Shown here: in pieces, positions 18,673 through 27,873 of the stretch
Layout: the number at the start of each line of letters is the position of its first letter
How positions within the stretch are numbered: the first letter of the stretch is position 1
Source of the DNA: Anabaena subtropica FACHB-260
GTDB taxonomy: Bacteria > Cyanobacteriota > Cyanobacteriia > Cyanobacteriales > Nostocaceae
Direction: 5' to 3'
Assembly (NCBI RefSeq): GCF_014697105.1
Contig: NZ_JACJRF010000022.1
Coordinates: 23,589 to 87,588 of the forward strand
Length of the DNA: 64,000 nt
Translations under genes and position numbers: made by a program
The notes under the pieces: model-generated
Databases searched by the model: none
What the model was told of the DNA's origin: nothing
What the model saw: only the letters and a program-made list of their open reading frames with translations

Positions 18673-19632
18673 CTACCGCACACCAGCAGTTTCATTCGTC
18701 AACTCTTGAAACAAAGGCGTACTTAAATAACGTTCACCGAAGGAAGGTTGAATCATCACAATTAACTTACCAGCATTTTCTGGACGTTTCCCTACTTGCA
18801 AAGCTGCACACAAAGCAGCGCCAGAGGAGATACCAGATAATAAACCTTCTTCTCTAGCTAAACGCCGTCCATAGGTCATGGCTTGGTCGTCACTGACTCT
18901 GATGACTTCATCGACCAATTCCAGACGCAGGACATCGGGGACAAAGCCTGCACCAATACCTTGGATTTTGTGCGGCCCGGCTTGTCCACCAGAGAGGATG
19001 GGGCTATTGCTGGGTTCAACTGCGATCGCCTGAAAACTGGGTTTGCGTTGCTTTAGTACCTCTGCAATACCAGTAATCGTTCCTCCAGTACCCACCCCAG
19101 CAATCACCATATCGACTTCGCCATCGGTATCATGCCAAATTTCCTCGGCGGTAGTTTCTCGGTGAATTTTGGGGTTGGCTGGATTGCAAAACTGTTGTAG
19201 CATATAAGCATCAGGGGTACTCGCCACAATTTCTTCCGCTTTGCGAATGGCTCCCCGCATACCTTCTGTACCTGGTGTCAACTCTAAAGTTGCGCCATAA
19301 GCTCTGAGCATAGCCCGTCTTTCTTGGCTCATAGTTTCTGGCATAGTCAAAACTAAGCGGTAGCCACGGGCTGCGGCTACCATTGCCAAAGCAATTCCCG
19401 TATTACCAGAAGTGGCTTCTACTAAAGTAGTTTTTCCTGGTGTAATTAAACCCTCAACTTCTGCTGAGGTGATCATACTCACCCCAATTCGGTCTTTTAC
19501 AGAAGAGGCTGGATTCATTCCTTCTAGTTTGACAACGATCCTGGCAACTACTCCTTCTGCTTGCGGAATTTTATTGAGCTTCACTAAAGGAGTGCTTCCA
19601 ATAAGTTCTGTTACATCATTAGCAATACGCAT
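18673..19632 (-). CDS. cysK: cysteine synthase (O-acetylserine sulfhydrylase)
   Basis: PLP enzyme that makes cysteine from O-acetylserine and sulfide. 319 residues, the usual length. The PLP lysine is Lys46 in [17 protein letters not shown] (about 69-74) binds the substrate carboxylate and GTGGTITG (about 176-183) the cofactor phosphate. It is on the minus strand, convergent with the nitrogenase-associated gene and followed upstream by 1.1 kb of non-coding DNA. Cyanobacteria carry several CysK/CysM paralogues; being next to the cox2/nif block suggests a role in heterocysts or Fe-S supply, which is inference. Confidence 0.93.
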   Translation of the reverse strand: MRIANDVTELIGSTPLVKLNKIPQAEGVVARIVVKLEGMNPASSVKDRIGVSMITSAEVEGLITPGKTTLVEATSGNTGIALAMVAAARGYRLVLTMPETMSQERRAMLRAYGATLELTPGTEGMRGAIRKAEEIVASTPDAYMLQQFCNPANPKIHRETTAEEIWHDTDGEVDMVIAGVGTGGTITGIAEVLKQRKPSFQAIAVEPSNSPILSGGQAGPHKIQGIGAGFVPDVLRLELVDEVIRVSDDQAMTYGRRLAREEGLLSGISSGAALCAALQVGKRPENAGKLIVMIQPSFGERYLSTPLFQELTNETAGVR

Positions 19633-20756
19633 TAATTTACTCCTAAAATTTTCAATCTATAGTCAAATGTTTACTTATATCAATCAGCTTATAACAATTA
19701 GCTTGGATGTATTTAATTTACTAATAAATTTGCGTGAAACTATAGGTATATACTCTTACTAAAGCACATAATTGATGAACAAAGAAAGCAAATTAGTAAC
19801 ATTTACTAAGAGATTTTATTTTTCAATACCTTTTGTCACTGCGAATACATTTCACATTAAAAAGTGTTAACTATTTCTTTGTATTGGAACTCTGTTTTTG
19901 TGGCTATCGTCCATTAACAAATAATTGCATAAATTACTTTGTGTCTAAACAAACTTTTTAACCTTGTTTTCAACATTTTATAGCCAGACGCGACAAGTAT
20001 TGTTCCTGACGAAGATATAAGAATTCATCTTCTCTCCTTTCTAGCTACTGTTTCCCAATCAGTCTGAAAACCTAAACTTATTCACCAATATTTAATGGTT
20101 TTTTAGAGATTCTTTGTATATACTCGCCAATAAATATATTTTGTTTGAGTACAAGTTTCCAGCATAAATCACTCAAACACAAACTTGCTTTTATCAGCAG
20201 CCTAGTTAGCTTTGAGCTTGATTTGAGAAATGCCAGAACCCTGGTCAATTAATGCTAGTACCCCATCTCAAAAATACTAGTACCCCTACCCCAAATAATT
20301 TTTGTAATCTTTATGGAGTCTGGGTTTGACGATTTGAGTACAAATATAATAAATTTAATAATCTTGATCCGACTCAACTAAACTGTGAGTAAGAAGGTCG
20401 GCTGATATAAAACTAATAGGATTTACGCAGAGATTCCCCTCTACCCCCCGAAATTCAATGGGTTAAACCAAAGAACAAGGGGGGACTTCTTAATCATTAA
20501 ACAGTTATCAATGAACAGTAATCAGTAAATAATTTTGATAATTAATAACTTAGGTGATTTATTGCCAGTATATTTTTTAGCCAAAATATATCTTGTTTTT
20601 TTATTATTCTAATTTCTAAATTATGACACATTTTTTTCTGGGTGTTAGCTATCTAGCTAGACCATAAAGCTTAACTGAGAACGAGAGTATGAAAGTTTGT
20701 CACCCTACTCCTCATGTCCCATTTCCTAATTTCTTTGCCCAACTAGGAGAGCAAAG
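19633..20756. promoter_or_regulatory. 1.1-kb non-coding stretch with direct repeats
   Basis: The longest gene-free stretch of the window. It holds the cysK promoter at its left end. At 20255-20264 and 20278-20287 there are two direct copies of CTAGTACCCC, 23 bp apart, and TTTGAGTACAA occurs at about 20142 and 20333. TTGACG followed by TATAATAA (about 20328-20352) could be a plus-strand promoter with short spacing. A C-rich/G-rich pair at about 20433-20486 resembles a dispersed repeat. No protein is evident; an RNA gene is possible but unproven. Confidence 0.4.
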
Positions 20757-21182
20757 ATGAAATTCAAACTCTTCAATGTTCTCACAGTTTGTCTAGTTAC
20801 TTTAGCGGTGTTATCTCCAGGGCTAGTAGTATTCAGTGTAGTTTGGGTTAAGCATATAGAGTTCGTTAAAACACAGAAATTAGCTTTGGAAGTAAATAAG
20901 ATTAATCCAGCAAATACAACTCTGTCTACCATAATTACAACTCAAAAGTTAGAGCAACCTCAAGTTAGCACCCAATTTTCTGATCGAAATATCGTGAATC
21001 AACTGCTGACTGCTGAACATTATAAGCTTGCTGTTTTTTTGCAATGGTTCTTTTTGCTAACCCCTGTGTTTATTGGGTTAAGCATTATTGTTTATGACAG
21101 GTATCTTGTTTATCGTGCTGCTGTTTTAAGAGAACAAATTGAAATGTTAGAAAGGCTTTGGCAACAAAGTATTGAACAATAA
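20757..21182 (+). CDS. uncharacterised protein with two membrane segments
   Basis: 141 residues. Membrane helices at about 7-31 and 89-110 enclose a roughly 55-residue polar loop that should face the periplasm or lumen; the C-terminus (112-141) is a charged helix, likely coiled coil. AGGAG sits 8 nt before the ATG, so the gene is well supported. The layout recalls a minimal receptor without output domain, but I recognise no family. Nearby small genes on the same strand suggest a loose cluster. Confidence 0.75.
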   Translation: MKFKLFNVLTVCLVTLAVLSPGLVVFSVVWVKHIEFVKTQKLALEVNKINPANTTLSTIITTQKLEQPQVSTQFSDRNIVNQLLTAEHYKLAVFLQWFFLLTPVFIGLSIIVYDRYLVYRAAVLREQIEMLERLWQQSIEQ

Positions 21183-21293
21183 ATATTTTGTCAGTAGTCA
21201 GTAGCATTTGCGTAGTGTGTCTCCTTGGAACAAGATTTGTCTTGATAAACAAATAACAACTCCACAATTTTGTAAAAAAAAAACAAATTCACC

Positions 21294-21569
21294 ATGACTG
21301 AAGCAACACAAGAACGCCAAACTTCATACTTTAATCTCATTGATGAGTTATTACAATGTCCTAATGGTCAAGAGCCAGAAATTTTAGAAGCTAAAGCAGA
21401 ATTAATTGATGCTGGTTTTGTGGAAACTATTGTACAAGTAGCAACTGCATTTGCACATCAAGGTAATCAAGATGGGGCGCAGTTTTTATTTTTTTTAGCT
21501 CGTGAATTAGCAAAGAGTTTGGGATTGTATCCTGATTTTCAACAATCTGAAGGTGCAAATGAGGGGTAA
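21294..21569 (+). CDS. stand-alone leader domain like that of cyanobacterial CHAT/TPR proteins
   Basis: 91 residues, helical. The sequence (YFNLIDELLQCPNGQEPEIL..., then AKAELIDAGFVETIVQVATAFAHQGNQDGAQFL) resembles the N-terminal leader that precedes CHAT-protease/TPR proteins of filamentous cyanobacteria. Here it is a complete small gene with its own stop codon and no CHAT domain follows. The next gene begins 2 nt after the stop, so the two are probably translationally coupled. Role unknown: an adaptor or interaction module is an inference from the domain's usual place. Confidence 0.72.
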   Translation: MTEATQERQTSYFNLIDELLQCPNGQEPEILEAKAELIDAGFVETIVQVATAFAHQGNQDGAQFLFFLARELAKSLGLYPDFQQSEGANEG

Positions 21570-21571
21570 TA

Positions 21572-21883
21572 ATGCTACTAACTGCAACTGATGCTGGACA
21601 CATAGCGTTAGAGTTTCTCTTGGCAGATTGGAATATTGTAGATGATTACAGAGATTGGTTTACTATCTTTAATTCTCGCCTCACAGGTCAGAATTGGTAC
21701 ATTGTGGAGTTAGGCGTAGAAGGATTTCCCGATAGATGGTATATCCAAGTTTACGACACAGCAGAATGTGACCCTAATTACACTTTTGTTTCCCCTATTC
21801 GTGGTTCGGAAGGATTTGCCGATTTGAGTCATTTGCCAGAAATTGTAGCTGAAGTATTAGTTGCAGAGCGTAAGTCTAGGTAA
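21572..21883 (+). CDS. uncharacterised small acidic protein, partner of the preceding gene
   Basis: 103 residues, acidic, rich in Trp and Tyr (NWYIVELGVEGFPDRWYIQVYD), with an alpha/beta pattern. I recognise no family. It starts 2 nt behind the stop of the CHAT-leader protein, and the pair is followed by a terminator-like hairpin. This makes a two-gene unit likely, and the products probably act together. Confidence 0.72.
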   Translation: MLLTATDAGHIALEFLLADWNIVDDYRDWFTIFNSRLTGQNWYIVELGVEGFPDRWYIQVYDTAECDPNYTFVSPIRGSEGFADLSHLPEIVAEVLVAERKSR

Positions 21884-21917
21884 AATAATAGGAAATAATT
21901 TTACTTTCTGAGTTACA

Positions 21918-21957
21918 AGAACCTTGACTTCTTAAATAAGTCAGGGTTCTAAATTTT
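21918..21957 (+). terminator. rho-independent terminator-like hairpin
   Basis: An imperfect stem (AGAACCTTGACTT pairing with AAGTCAGGGTTCT) followed by AAATTTTT, 35 nt after the end of the two-gene unit. It shares its layout with a hairpin at 31754 (see findings). Confidence 0.65.
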
Positions 21958-22261
21958 TAGATGATTATATAGAATTCATGCTTGACTTTTCAAATACATA
22001 TAATAGAGTAGTTATTGTCCACAAGAAACATTAGATAGCGGGCAATACAAAATACTAAATTTACTGGAATTTTTAGTGTAAATATAAGCTACATACAGAA
22101 TCATTAAATTAAATTTATATCAATATAAATCCATGAAAAATATCAGTGGTAAAAATACAGAATCATTTCTTATTTTTATACATTAATTCTGCTTTTAGTA
22201 TGAATAAATTGACTCAATTGTCAATATTAAATGACAAAAATATGTTATATTAGTTAGCGTG
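21958..22261. other. AT-rich gene-free stretch
   Basis: About 300 bp of AT-rich DNA without a recognisable gene or repeat. It should hold the promoter for the following genes. Confidence 0.45.
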
Positions 22262-22624
22262 ATGTACGCTACAAAAATATCAGTTGCAATGATTGCGGAA
22301 GATATCCTAGCTAAAGAATTCACAAGAGTCGTCAGTCACTACTACCCAAAAGTTGGGGAATTATTAGACGGGTGTCATGTGAAAGTCATCACCTGTTTCT
22401 GGGGACGACCTGCTAGACGCTTGCAATATATAGGAATTTATTGTTCTAGTGAAATGCTTCCTTATGTGCAAGCTCAAAAAGACATACTCCGAGAAGTGGC
22501 TGAAAATATGGGTCTAGTGCAAGTAGTCTGTATGAATGCTAAACGATTATTGCGAGATCCTAAGTCGAAGTTGAAAGATAACGACCCACGCCTATGGCTG
22601 GAGTTGCAGATGGTAGCAAAGTAG
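22262..22624 (+). CDS. uncharacterised protein
   Basis: About 120 residues, alpha/beta, no signal peptide or membrane segment. It contains a Cys- and Trp-bearing core (VKVITCFWGRPARRLQYIG) and a basic C-terminal third. I do not recognise the family. A GTG one codon upstream of the ATG could also serve, and no Shine-Dalgarno is visible. The luciferase-like gene starts 21 nt downstream on the same strand, so they may form an operon with the gene that overlaps that one. Confidence 0.6.
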   Translation: MYATKISVAMIAEDILAKEFTRVVSHYYPKVGELLDGCHVKVITCFWGRPARRLQYIGIYCSSEMLPYVQAQKDILREVAENMGLVQVVCMNAKRLLRDPKSKLKDNDPRLWLELQMVAK

Positions 22625-22645
22625 AGTAGGAATCGCTAGCAAATA

Positions 22646-23647
22646 ATGAAAACTGGACTGTTCTGCAATTACGAAAATCATCACCAAGACTCACGACGCG
22701 CTATTTTTGAACAAGTGGCGCTAGTGCGACAGGCGGAAAAGTTGGGTTTTGAAGAAGCCTGGGTAACGGAGCATCATTTTAATGAAGTAAATCTCAGCTC
22801 GTCAATATTGCTGTTGATGGCACATTTAGCTGGTGTCACCTCAACTATCAAATTAGGTACGGCGGCGGTGTTATTACCATTCCATAACCCGATTAGGGTG
22901 GCGGAAGATATTGCTACTTTAGATAATTTGTGCAATGGACGATTATTATTTGGTGTGGCGAAAGGGGGGCCATTTCCCCAACATAACAAGCATTTTGCTA
23001 CACCAATGGGCGAATCTCGCGCCATGATGCTAGAGGCGTTGGCATTGATTCAAAAGCTTTTATATGAAACTGATGTATCATTTAACGGAGAATATTATCA
23101 ATGCGATCGCCTGACAGTTTACCCTAAACCTTTACAAAGAGAAATTCCCGTTTATCTAGCCACTGGTGATGATGCAGGTATCGAATTTGCGGCGAACAAT
23201 TCCTTTGCTTTGATGGGAGGCCCACCGTTTGCTCTGGAGAGATTAAAAAAAACGGTGGACACCTATCGAGCCTTAAATTCTAGTGGTGGGGAAAAATTTG
23301 TTTTAGCACGCTTCTTTTATGTGGGCAAAACATACCATGAAGCAGTGAATGAGGCTTTACCTTTCATTAGGTATTTTAGCCAAAAAATGCAGGCTAATTC
23401 GTCCCAAGTAATGCAGAATAGTTCTAGCGGTCATCAGCCATTTGACCGCACCAATATTTGTTTTGATGAAGACTACTTGATTGAAAATTCCATCATTGGT
23501 GATGTTGCTACTTGTCGGGACAAAATCAAGAAATTTCAAGACGAATTGGATCTAGGTACATTAGCGCTCAAACCCTCATCTTTTTCTCTGCAAAGAAATC
23601 AGGAAAGTTTGCAGCGCTACAACCAAGAGGTACAAAATTATGTCTAA
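22646..23647 (+). CDS. LLM-class flavin-dependent oxidoreductase (luciferase-like)
   Basis: 333-residue TIM-barrel protein of the bacterial luciferase-like monooxygenase family, which uses reduced FMN or F420 from a separate reductase. Family features: the N-terminal GLFCNYENHH..., AWVTEHHFNEV (about 41-51), LGTAAVLLPFHNPIRVAEDIATLDNLCNGRLLFGVAKGG-type segment (split around 70-108) and VYLATGDDAGIEFAANN (about 169-185). The substrate cannot be predicted. The stop overlaps the next start by 8 nt, implying translational coupling to an unknown partner protein. Confidence 0.88.
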   Translation: MKTGLFCNYENHHQDSRRAIFEQVALVRQAEKLGFEEAWVTEHHFNEVNLSSSILLLMAHLAGVTSTIKLGTAAVLLPFHNPIRVAEDIATLDNLCNGRLLFGVAKGGPFPQHNKHFATPMGESRAMMLEALALIQKLLYETDVSFNGEYYQCDRLTVYPKPLQREIPVYLATGDDAGIEFAANNSFALMGGPPFALERLKKTVDTYRALNSSGGEKFVLARFFYVGKTYHEAVNEALPFIRYFSQKMQANSSQVMQNSSSGHQPFDRTNICFDEDYLIENSIIGDVATCRDKIKKFQDELDLGTLALKPSSFSLQRNQESLQRYNQEVQNYV

Positions 23648-24011
23648 GTTGAATCTGCTTCCACCTGATGATTTACCACCAAAGATGGTGACCAAAGAGG
23701 ATGGAATGCTGCATCTGGAACTAGAACAATCTATTGGCAGATGCTTTTATCAGGCGTGCGATCGCATTACCCAAGCATTGCTAAATAATTGCCAGTGGTA
23801 TCTTACCAAAAAAGACACCATCATCACGCTCATAGTTGACTGTCCAGATATTGTCTCTTACTGGCATATAGTCAGCAATATTCCCCAATTAGGGAACCGC
23901 CTAGAAAGGTTTACCAAAAATGCCAAAATCCGCGTTTACCCCCCTTTTGGTAAAGGTGGGCCGTTAGAAATCAGTGTGAATGAAATTTCCGCCTATCGAG
24001 ATTGGCTGTAG
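23640..24011 (+). CDS. uncharacterised protein coupled to the luciferase-like enzyme
   Basis: 123 residues, soluble, alpha/beta. The start overlaps the 3' end of the luciferase-like gene by 8 nt, and a strong terminator follows, which makes it a real gene of that operon. A conserved-looking motif RVYPPFGKGGPLEI lies near residues 97-110. It contains two Cys (32 and 38 region, plus one near 68) but no known cofactor motif. Family not recognised; a partner or regulator of the oxidoreductase is an inference. Confidence 0.75.
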   Translation: MSKLNLLPPDDLPPKMVTKEDGMLHLELEQSIGRCFYQACDRITQALLNNCQWYLTKKDTIITLIVDCPDIVSYWHIVSNIPQLGNRLERFTKNAKIRVYPPFGKGGPLEISVNEISAYRDWL

Positions 24012-24037
24012 AGTTTTACAACAATTCGATTCATCTC

Positions 24038-24070
24038 CCCAGTTTTCTAGAAAAAACTGGGTTTTTTGTT
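24038..24070 (+). terminator. rho-independent terminator
   Basis: Stem CCCAGTTTT / AAAACTGGG with a short loop, followed by a T-run (TTTTTTGTTTTT), 26 nt after the last gene of the luciferase-like operon. Confidence 0.9.
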
Positions 24071-24186
24071 TTTACTTTATTTCATTAATTAATTTCGTTT
24101 TTTTACCAATGCTGAATTCACTAATTTTTAGTATTTTCAACCATTTTATCAACTTTTAAAACACGCCCTAGTTCCCCCTTTTTTCA

Positions 24187-27100
24187 TTAAGTTTCAACTG
24201 CTCCCAATGCCAGCAGCGCTAACCTCTGGGCAATTGTGATCCCAGTGACGTTGGTAATGTTCGTACCTTTGTAGGGTTTATCGGGATGCAAGGTTTTCAC
24301 ACATTGTCCGGTTTGAGCATCCCAAATTTTAATTGTGCCATTGTGACTACCACTGGCAAATATATAACCTTTTACTTGCTCTGTATTCTGCTGGCTCAAG
24401 GCGATTGATGACCGGACTGTATGAGTGAGGACGGGTAAAGTTTTGCGGCAAGTGCCTGTGTTGATGTTCCAGAGTTTCACGGTTTGATCTAAGCTGTTAC
24501 TTACTAGCATCTCGCCATCTGGACTAAAGGCAACAGACCATACACTGTTGTCGTGTCCTTGTAAGGTTTTTAGGCATTCTCCTGTGCTGACTGACCATAA
24601 ACGGATGGTTTGGTCACTACTACCACTGCTGAGAATCTCACCATCTGGACTAAAAGCAACGGACTGGACTTTACTAGTATGACCGTGGAAGATGTTGAGA
24701 CATTCTCCTGTACTAATCGACCACAAACGAATTGTTTGGTCTTCGCTGCTACTAGCCAGAATTTTCCCATCTAGACTGAAGGCGACAGCCCAAATCCAAC
24801 TGGTATGACCGTGGAAGATATTTAGACATTCTCCTGTACTGACTGACCACAAGCGGATAGTTTGGTCATCTCCGCTACTGGCGAGAATTTCCCCATCTGG
24901 GCTAAAGGTGACAGATTCTACCCAATTACGATGACCTAGCAAGGTTTTGAGACATTTTCCTGTACTGACTGACCACAAGCGTACAGATTGATCAACACTA
25001 CTGCTGGCTAACAGATGGCCTTGGGGATGAAAAGCAACGGACGTTACCCAACCACTGTGTCCAATAAAGGTTTTGCTGCAACTACTTGTTTTGAGATCCC
25101 AAAGTCTCACTGTTTGGTCTGTACTACCACTAGCTAAGGTGTCACCTTGAGGACTGAAGACTACGAAAAACACTGAGTTGGTGTATCCCTTTAAGGTTTT
25201 GAGACATCGGCCTGTATGAGAATGCCAAAATCTGACGGTTTGGTCTGTACTACCACTTGCTAGGGTTTGACCGTCTGCATTGTAGGTAACGGAGAAAACT
25301 GAATTGCTATGTCCTCGTAATGTGTTGAGACATTGCCCAGTCCTCACAGACCAAAGCTTTACTGTTTGGTCATCACTGCCACTGACAAGGGTTTGAGCAT
25401 CGGGACTGAAGGAGACAGAACGCACGCGATCGCTATGTTCATCTAAGATATTTAGGCAGTTACCATTATGGATATCCCACAAGCGGATAGTGCGATCGGC
25501 ACTACCACTAGCTAGGGTATGATCGCCACTAAAGGCTACAGACCACACCCGGTCTGTGTGACCGTAGCAGACATGATGACACTCTCCTGTATTCATATCC
25601 CAAAGTTGGATTGTCCCATCGTCACGACCACTTGCTAAGGTTTGACCATCGGCACTAAAGGCAACTGAAAGGATTGATCCTGTTTGTCCTGAGAGAATTT
25701 GGCGACATTCCCCAGTGCTAATATCCCAAAGTCTCACGTTGGCTTCATCACTACCACTAGCAAGGGTCTGACCATCCGCACTAAACGCCACAGACCAGAT
25801 GGAACTGGTGTGACCTTGTAAAATTTTCTGACACTCACCCGTATTTACAGACCACAGACGGATGGTTTTGTCACTGCTACAACTAGCTAAGGTTTGACCA
25901 TCTGGACTGAAAGCAACTGACCAAACCCAGCCAATATGACCTGTAAAATTGAGTAGTGGTTGTCCGGTTGCTACTTGCCAAAGACGTAATACACCCTCAG
26001 CGTCTCCCGTGGCTAACAGGGTTCCATCTGGGCTAAATGCTATACCGAAAACAATACCTAATGTTTCTGCAAATATGGAATGTCCTAAATCAGCATGAGC
26101 AAAATTGATATTGTGCAGATTTACTCGTTGTAAGTAAGCTTGCCAAATTGTCAGATGGGAAAAGTCATAATTTTGCAAACACGTTTGTCTTTGACAGAGT
26201 AAATTGAGAACATTGCCCCCAGCATATCCAGTTTCCAGTGATGTTTTACCTCGCAGTTTTGTCAAAAGACCAATTAAAAAGTCTTCAATGGTAATTTGCC
26301 CTGGTAATTGGTTGAGTAGACGGGCGATCGCTGGTTGCAGTAAAAAACGTATTTGAGTTTCGCGGATATAGTCTTTGGACTGGGCTTTTAACAAAGCATG
26401 GGTTTGGAATAGGTGGTGTTTGGGGGGCGAAACTGGCGTTAAATCTGAGCAGAGTTCTTGACAAATTTGTTCTAGCAATTGCTCGGTGACATACTCCATC
26501 ACCACAGGTAGGAGTGAGAACTGGGCAGCACTTTTTTCAATGAGCGATCGCTGCTCTAAAGATTCGAGAATTTCAATGAGTTTGGGGACAGATATGGCAG
26601 GAAAAATATCAGCTAGTAATTCCCGAAATGTCGCAGCTTCCCGATAAATTGCCAACCAATATATAACTGTTTTTTCTAACTCTGATAGACGGATAAATTG
26701 CTGTTCAATTAAATTATAAATATTGCCAAAAACAATAGTACTATGTTGTAAAAAATCAGATATACTACCATCAAATAAGTTTTGAATTGTTGCTGCCACA
26801 ATTTTTAAAGCCAAAGGATTACCAGAGTAATAGTCAATTAGCTGACTCCATTCGGCTGCTGAACCTTGAAAATTACCTTTTAAGTTTAATAGTTCCTGTC
26901 CTTGGGTTTGCTCTAATCCCCGCAGTAGGAGAGAGCGCACAGGTAGGCTGGCTCCTTCCAATATTCCCATTTCTGGAGGCTTTTCTCGACTTGTCAGCAC
27001 CAAACAACTTTGATGGATAGTCTCGCCTATTTGTTTGAGTAATTCACCATATCCCTCATACCCCACACAGTAAGCCCCAGTGCTACGACGAGTAACTTCG

Positions 27101-27873
27101 CCCAGGTTGGTTGATGGATGTGGCGTACCACCTTGGAGAATTGTCTCAAAATTATCCAGTACTAATAAACAGCGATGCGATCGCAGATAATACATTAACC
27201 GGGAAATTTTCCCCTCTACGGTTTCTGGAATGTCCTGTTCCTGCTTGAGCGAGAGAAACGTCAATAACTCCGTCAAAGTCTCTTGTATGGGGGGTGCATT
27301 GCGGAGCGATCGCCAAATCACACACTCAAAATCATTCTGTAAATGTTGCCCTAGCTTGACAGAAATTGAGGTCTTCCCCATCCCTCCCATGCCCAATAAT
27401 CCAATGAGCCGACATTTTTCTTCAACAATCCATTGCTGCAATTCGGTTAATTCTTGTTGCCTGCCATAGAAAAAACTAACATCAATTGCCTCTCCCCAAT
27501 CCTGCCTTTTTGTAGCAGTTACTTCATCATTATGTATGGTTATTTCTGGAGTTTGAACAACCACTTCCAACACAGTTTTTTCTGGTTGGGAAACGCGATT
27601 TTCTAAATTAAATTGACGTTCAATAGCTGCCCGAAAATTTGTTTTATTAACTTTCTCCCCTAAGACTTCTGAAAGCCGTTTCCACAACTTAGGCCCGACA
27701 TCATGCTTTAAATAAATCGGAGAATAGCTATATGTTTCCGCGATTTTATCATAACTTTGACGTTGCCAAGACCAAGATTCCCGCAACATAGCTTGTTGCA
27801 AATCACTCAAATGCTCGCCAAATTTGTCAAAAAATAAAGTATCAGTAAATACTATGGCTTGTTCTAAATCCAT
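24187..27873 (-). CDS. STAND NTPase with N-terminal HTH-like domain and 14 WD40 repeats
   Basis: 1228-residue signalling ATPase. The N-terminal 90 residues (LSDLQQAMLRESWSWQRQSY, then YDKIAETYSYSPIYLKHDVG) resemble the helix-turn-helix domain found at the N-terminus of cyanobacterial vWA-MoxR-associated and NB-ARC proteins. The NB-ARC core has Walker A GMGGMGKTS (161-169) and kinase-2 LLVLDNFE with Asp240. A helical arm and a short pentapeptide-like spacer (about 570-605) follow. From about 611 to 1200 there are 14 WD40 repeats (RLW-type ends), enough for two seven-bladed propellers. No effector such as TIR or protease is visible, so it might act as a scaffold or transcription switch; sensing through the propellers is known for Apaf-1-like proteins. 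Confidence 0.93.
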   Translation of the reverse strand: MDLEQAIVFTDTLFFDKFGEHLSDLQQAMLRESWSWQRQSYDKIAETYSYSPIYLKHDVGPKLWKRLSEVLGEKVNKTNFRAAIERQFNLENRVSQPEKTVLEVVVQTPEITIHNDEVTATKRQDWGEAIDVSFFYGRQQELTELQQWIVEEKCRLIGLLGMGGMGKTSISVKLGQHLQNDFECVIWRSLRNAPPIQETLTELLTFLSLKQEQDIPETVEGKISRLMYYLRSHRCLLVLDNFETILQGGTPHPSTNLGEVTRRSTGAYCVGYEGYGELLKQIGETIHQSCLVLTSREKPPEMGILEGASLPVRSLLLRGLEQTQGQELLNLKGNFQGSAAEWSQLIDYYSGNPLALKIVAATIQNLFDGSISDFLQHSTIVFGNIYNLIEQQFIRLSELEKTVIYWLAIYREAATFRELLADIFPAISVPKLIEILESLEQRSLIEKSAAQFSLLPVVMEYVTEQLLEQICQELCSDLTPVSPPKHHLFQTHALLKAQSKDYIRETQIRFLLQPAIARLLNQLPGQITIEDFLIGLLTKLRGKTSLETGYAGGNVLNLLCQRQTCLQNYDFSHLTIWQAYLQRVNLHNINFAHADLGHSIFAETLGIVFGIAFSPDGTLLATGDAEGVLRLWQVATGQPLLNFTGHIGWVWSVAFSPDGQTLASCSSDKTIRLWSVNTGECQKILQGHTSSIWSVAFSADGQTLASGSDEANVRLWDISTGECRQILSGQTGSILSVAFSADGQTLASGRDDGTIQLWDMNTGECHHVCYGHTDRVWSVAFSGDHTLASGSADRTIRLWDIHNGNCLNILDEHSDRVRSVSFSPDAQTLVSGSDDQTVKLWSVRTGQCLNTLRGHSNSVFSVTYNADGQTLASGSTDQTVRFWHSHTGRCLKTLKGYTNSVFFVVFSPQGDTLASGSTDQTVRLWDLKTSSCSKTFIGHSGWVTSVAFHPQGHLLASSSVDQSVRLWSVSTGKCLKTLLGHRNWVESVTFSPDGEILASSGDDQTIRLWSVSTGECLNIFHGHTSWIWAVAFSLDGKILASSSEDQTIRLWSISTGECLNIFHGHTSKVQSVAFSPDGEILSSGSSDQTIRLWSVSTGECLKTLQGHDNSVWSVAFSPDGEMLVSNSLDQTVKLWNINTGTCRKTLPVLTHTVRSSIALSQQNTEQVKGYIFASGSHNGTIKIWDAQTGQCVKTLHPDKPYKGTNITNVTGITIAQRLALLALGAVET

